64,000 nucleotides of DNA. It comes from Streptomyces malaysiense (GTDB taxonomy: Bacteria > Actinomycetota > Actinomycetes > Streptomycetales > Streptomycetaceae). Below are positions 61,487 to 64,000 of this stretch, in pieces; within the stretch, counting starts at the first letter, position 1, and every line of letters starts with the position of its first letter. The notes beneath the pieces are model-generated. The model ran no database searches and was not told the origin of the DNA. It saw only the letters and a list, made by a program, of their open reading frames with translations. The stretch covers positions 28,108 through 92,107 of the forward strand of contig NZ_LBDA02000116.1 of NCBI RefSeq assembly GCF_000980885.2. Direction: 5' to 3'. Made by a program: the position numbers and the translations under genes.

Positions 61487-64000
61487 GTGAACGGCACCGC
61501 TGGCCCCGGCGGGCAGCGCCGGCTGGGGAGACTCGGCGCCTCGTTGCTGCTGCTGGTCCCGTTGTTCGCGGTGACCGCGGCCTCGGGACCGAGCGGCGCG
61601 GACCCGGTCCGGCCGACGGCCGCGGCCACCGCGCCCGCGCGGGTGACCTTCGCGGGCACCGGCCACCGGAGCCTGGGCCGGGTCACGGACACCGAGACCA
61701 GCGCTCCGCTGTTCGGCGCGGGCCCGGCGCACTACGACGTGCAGGCGACGGCGCTCGGCGACACGCTCGTGTTCGCGAGCCGCCGCGACGACAAGCGGCC
61801 GCAGATCTATCTGCGGGCGCCGGACGGCTCGGTGCGCAAGCTGACCAGCGGCCGGGACGCGGCACATCCCCGGCTGACCCCGGACGGTGGTTCCGTGGTG
61901 TTCGACTCCGCGGAGCCGGGCGGCCCCGACGGCAGGAAGCAGCGCGATCTGTGGCTGGTGCGCACCGACGGCACCGGTCTGACCCGGCTGACCGACACGC
62001 CGTACGACGAGCAGAGCCCGACCGTGTCGGCGGACGGGCAGCGGCTGGCCTACAGCGCGGACCCGGACGCGGCCACCGGGACCCAGATCTATGTGCGCCC
62101 GCTGGCCGGGGGCACCGCCACCGCGCTCACCGGGACGCTCGGCGGCAAGGCGACCGAGCCGGCGTTCAACCCGGTGAACGACGCGGCGCACCGGGACCTG
62201 CTCGCGTACACGTACACCGCCGACGCCGGGACCGGGCCCCGGCTGCGGGAGCTCGGCCGCCCGGACGGGGACCAGCCGCTGCTCGCGGGCACGGCGGCGC
62301 AGTGGCGGACCCATGGGGCAGCCTGGATGCCCGACGGGAACGGCGTGCTGTTCCTCAGCACCAACCACACCTGCACCTGCGAGGGCGACTGGAACCATGT
62401 GTGGCGGGCCCCGCCGAACGTGGACCAGGACCCGCAACTGGTGCTCAGCGAGAACCGTGACCTCTCCTCGGTGACCTGGGTGGGCCCGCCGGACGGGGGC
62501 TACCCGGTGGTGGACCGGCTCTCGGAGCCCGCACCGGTCGTGAAGGGCGTGGACGCGACGCCCGACCAGCGGGTGGCGACCTTGCAGGACGTACGGACGG
62601 ACGGCTCCGACCCGCGCGATCTCGGGGTGCCGGTGCTCCAGGAGGACCCGGCGGCCGGCACCAACACCGATCCGGCGAAGGACCCGCTGTTCCAGCCGGC
62701 CGCCGGGTACGACCCGTGGACGGAGCGGCAGAACTACACACCGGACGGCCGCCGGATCGTGGTGACCCGGTTCGAGGACGGCGGCGAGGGACGGATCGAG
62801 CGGATCTGGACGACGGACGCCGACGGTCTCGACCAGAAGGTGATGCCGCTGGCCGGGCGGGGGCCGCGGGACTGGGACACCGACCCGACGTTCTCGCCGG
62901 ACGGCAAGTACCTCGCCTTCACCAGGACTTCACCGGGCGGGGTCGGCTCCGCGTCCGGTCCCGGCCGCATCCTGATCGCCGACGCCGCCACGGGCGCGAT
63001 CGTGCACGAGGTGGTCCCGCCGGCCGGGCAGCAGAACGGCGGCGACGCCCAGCCCACCTGGTCACCGGACGGCACCCTGCTCGCCTTCACCCGTGACGCG
63101 GTGATCGACGGCAAGGGCGGCGACAAGCACATCTGGACCGTGCCGGTCGGCGACCTGAACCAGCAGAAGGACCTCAGCGCGGCGAACTGCCCCGGGAACT
63201 GCTCGGTCATCGACGACAGTCCCGCCTTCTCCCCCGACGGCCGCTCGATCGCCTTCAACCGCAAGAACGGCGGCGGCCTCGTCGACGAGCGCAACGGCCT
63301 GGTGCTGACCTCCGTGTCCGGCGACAGCTGCCAGGTGCTGCTGCCCGCGGCGGCACGGGGCAGCGCGGACGCCTGCCGTCGGCAGCTGCCCGACACCACG
63401 GTCACCGGACCGCACCAGCCGCGCGACGCGGCCTGGACGGCGGACGGCTCCCGGATCGTCTTCAGCGCGCGGGACGACGCGCCGGTCGACTGCCCCGAGA
63501 ACCTGTACGTGCTGACCGTGGCGACCGGTCACATCACCCCGCTCACCACCGAGTTGCCGGGCCGGCAGAAGGAACCCGGCGTCGAGCAGTCGGTGGACCT
63601 GACGGTGCGCGCGCCGGGTACGACACCCCCGGTGACCGTCGGCAAGTCCACGGATCTGAAGGTCGACGTCGTCGACAACGGCCCGGCCGCCTCCCCCGGC
63701 ACCCGGCTGACCATGGCACCGCCGGCCGGGGTGACCGTCACCGCGGTCACGTACCCGGGCGGCACCTGCGACGCGGCCGCGCTCCAGTGCGACCTCGGGG
63801 TGGTGCCACCCGGCACGACGGTTCCGGTCACCGTGACCGTCACCGGGAACGTGACCGGTGACCAGCCCATCGACTGGTCGGTCGCCGGCAGCGTGATCGA
63901 CCCGCGGCCGGGGGACAACTCCGCCCGGACCGTGGTGCCGGTGCGGCCCCCCGCGCCGCCGACCCCGACACCCACACCGACACCCACCCCCACACGTACC
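61487..64000 (+). CDS. Secreted TolB/PD40 beta-propeller protein with DUF11-like domain, cut by window end
   Basis: At least 838 residues from GTG 61487 (GCGAGG upstream; ATG 61460 in frame is an alternative). Signal peptide (RLGASLLLLVPLFAVTAASG). The middle holds repeated PD40/TolB-type blades (AAHPRLTPDGGSVVFDS, QSPTVSADGQRLAYSAD, DPTFSPDGKYLAFTRT, QPTWSPDGTLLAFTRD, DSPAFSPDGRSIAFNR). Towards the window end is a DUF11/CARDB-like domain (TDLKVDVVDNGPAASPG) and a Pro-Thr repeat. No stop in the window. Probably an extracellular binding or scaffold protein; a tie to the neighbouring regulator is possible. Confidence 0.9.
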   Translation, partial: MNGTAGPGGQRRLGRLGASLLLLVPLFAVTAASGPSGADPVRPTAAATAPARVTFAGTGHRSLGRVTDTETSAPLFGAGPAHYDVQATALGDTLVFASRRDDKRPQIYLRAPDGSVRKLTSGRDAAHPRLTPDGGSVVFDSAEPGGPDGRKQRDLWLVRTDGTGLTRLTDTPYDEQSPTVSADGQRLAYSADPDAATGTQIYVRPLAGGTATALTGTLGGKATEPAFNPVNDAAHRDLLAYTYTADAGTGPRLRELGRPDGDQPLLAGTAAQWRTHGAAWMPDGNGVLFLSTNHTCTCEGDWNHVWRAPPNVDQDPQLVLSENRDLSSVTWVGPPDGGYPVVDRLSEPAPVVKGVDATPDQRVATLQDVRTDGSDPRDLGVPVLQEDPAAGTNTDPAKDPLFQPAAGYDPWTERQNYTPDGRRIVVTRFEDGGEGRIERIWTTDADGLDQKVMPLAGRGPRDWDTDPTFSPDGKYLAFTRTSPGGVGSASGPGRILIADAATGAIVHEVVPPAGQQNGGDAQPTWSPDGTLLAFTRDAVIDGKGGDKHIWTVPVGDLNQQKDLSAANCPGNCSVIDDSPAFSPDGRSIAFNRKNGGGLVDERNGLVLTSVSGDSCQVLLPAAARGSADACRRQLPDTTVTGPHQPRDAAWTADGSRIVFSARDDAPVDCPENLYVLTVATGHITPLTTELPGRQKEPGVEQSVDLTVRAPGTTPPVTVGKSTDLKVDVVDNGPAASPGTRLTMAPPAGVTVTAVTYPGGTCDAAALQCDLGVVPPGTTVPVTVTVTGNVTGDQPIDWSVAGSVIDPRPGDNSARTVVPVRPPAPPTPTPTPTPTPTRT

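Overview
The window is high-GC DNA (roughly 70% or more) with Streptomyces-type features: a divergent xylose isomerase/xylulokinase pair with a ROK regulator, many GTG/TTG starts behind GGAGG-like ribosome binding sites, SpoIIE/RsbW-type signalling genes, a second dnaK-grpE pair, a PdxR/MocR regulator and many secreted enzymes. A soil Streptomyces or a close relative fits best. No rRNA or tRNA gene was recognised.

Layout. 1-5083: xylose catabolism (xylA on minus, cut by the window edge; xylB; ROK regulator). An IS110-family element sits inside the xylA-xylB divergent promoter region. 5385-11813: APC permease, acetamidase/formamidase, Tat-exported amidase, GAF regulator and aldehyde dehydrogenase (ALDH). 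11755-16348: a decayed, lower-GC island with an IS1380 transposase pseudogene, an orphan gene, degenerate CRISPR-like repeats and broken ORFs. It is bounded by a 34-bp near-perfect direct repeat of the ALDH 3' end. 16396-20749: a signalling block of anti-sigma-type ATPase, REC-SpoIIE phosphatase and CHASE3 histidine kinase with translational overlaps, and divergently a small HTH-like protein and a CheY-like regulator. 20750-32443: L,D-transpeptidase-like lipoprotein, PucR regulator, and secreted or surface proteins (ricin-type lectin, cysteine protease, serine protease with FG-GAP/VCBS repeats), with several gene relics. 32529-37516: two MFS exporters, a PdxR-like regulator and a frameshifted methyltransferase. 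37778-40306: grpE-dnaK with a HAIR-like promoter element. 40302-44697: cytochrome P450, [3Fe-4S] ferredoxin and ferredoxin reductase, followed by a TetR gene killed by two nonsense codons and a hydrolase lacking its nucleophile serine. 45365-47764: a STAND/NB-ARC-TPR ATPase. 48199-49270: two small lipoproteins.

49634-58691 is the most interesting segment. It is a tight five-gene operon. (i) The first protein is a carrier domain fused to a six-TM, three-soluble-domain module like the C-terminal half of epsilon-poly-L-lysine synthetase (Pls), but with no adenylation domain. (ii) The second is an NRPS with half a condensation domain, then A, T and a type-II-like thioesterase. (iii) The third is a TauD/SyrP-like Fe(II)/2-oxoglutarate dioxygenase. 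(iv, v) The last two are SbnB- and SbnA-like enzymes that make L-2,3-diaminopropionate (Dap). The simplest reading is a split, membrane-anchored assembly line that builds a Dap-based, possibly hydroxylated, oligo- or polypeptide. The operon ends in a hairpin terminator. It is followed by a convergent one-TM protein, a LuxR-type regulator and a TolB-like secreted protein that runs off the window end.
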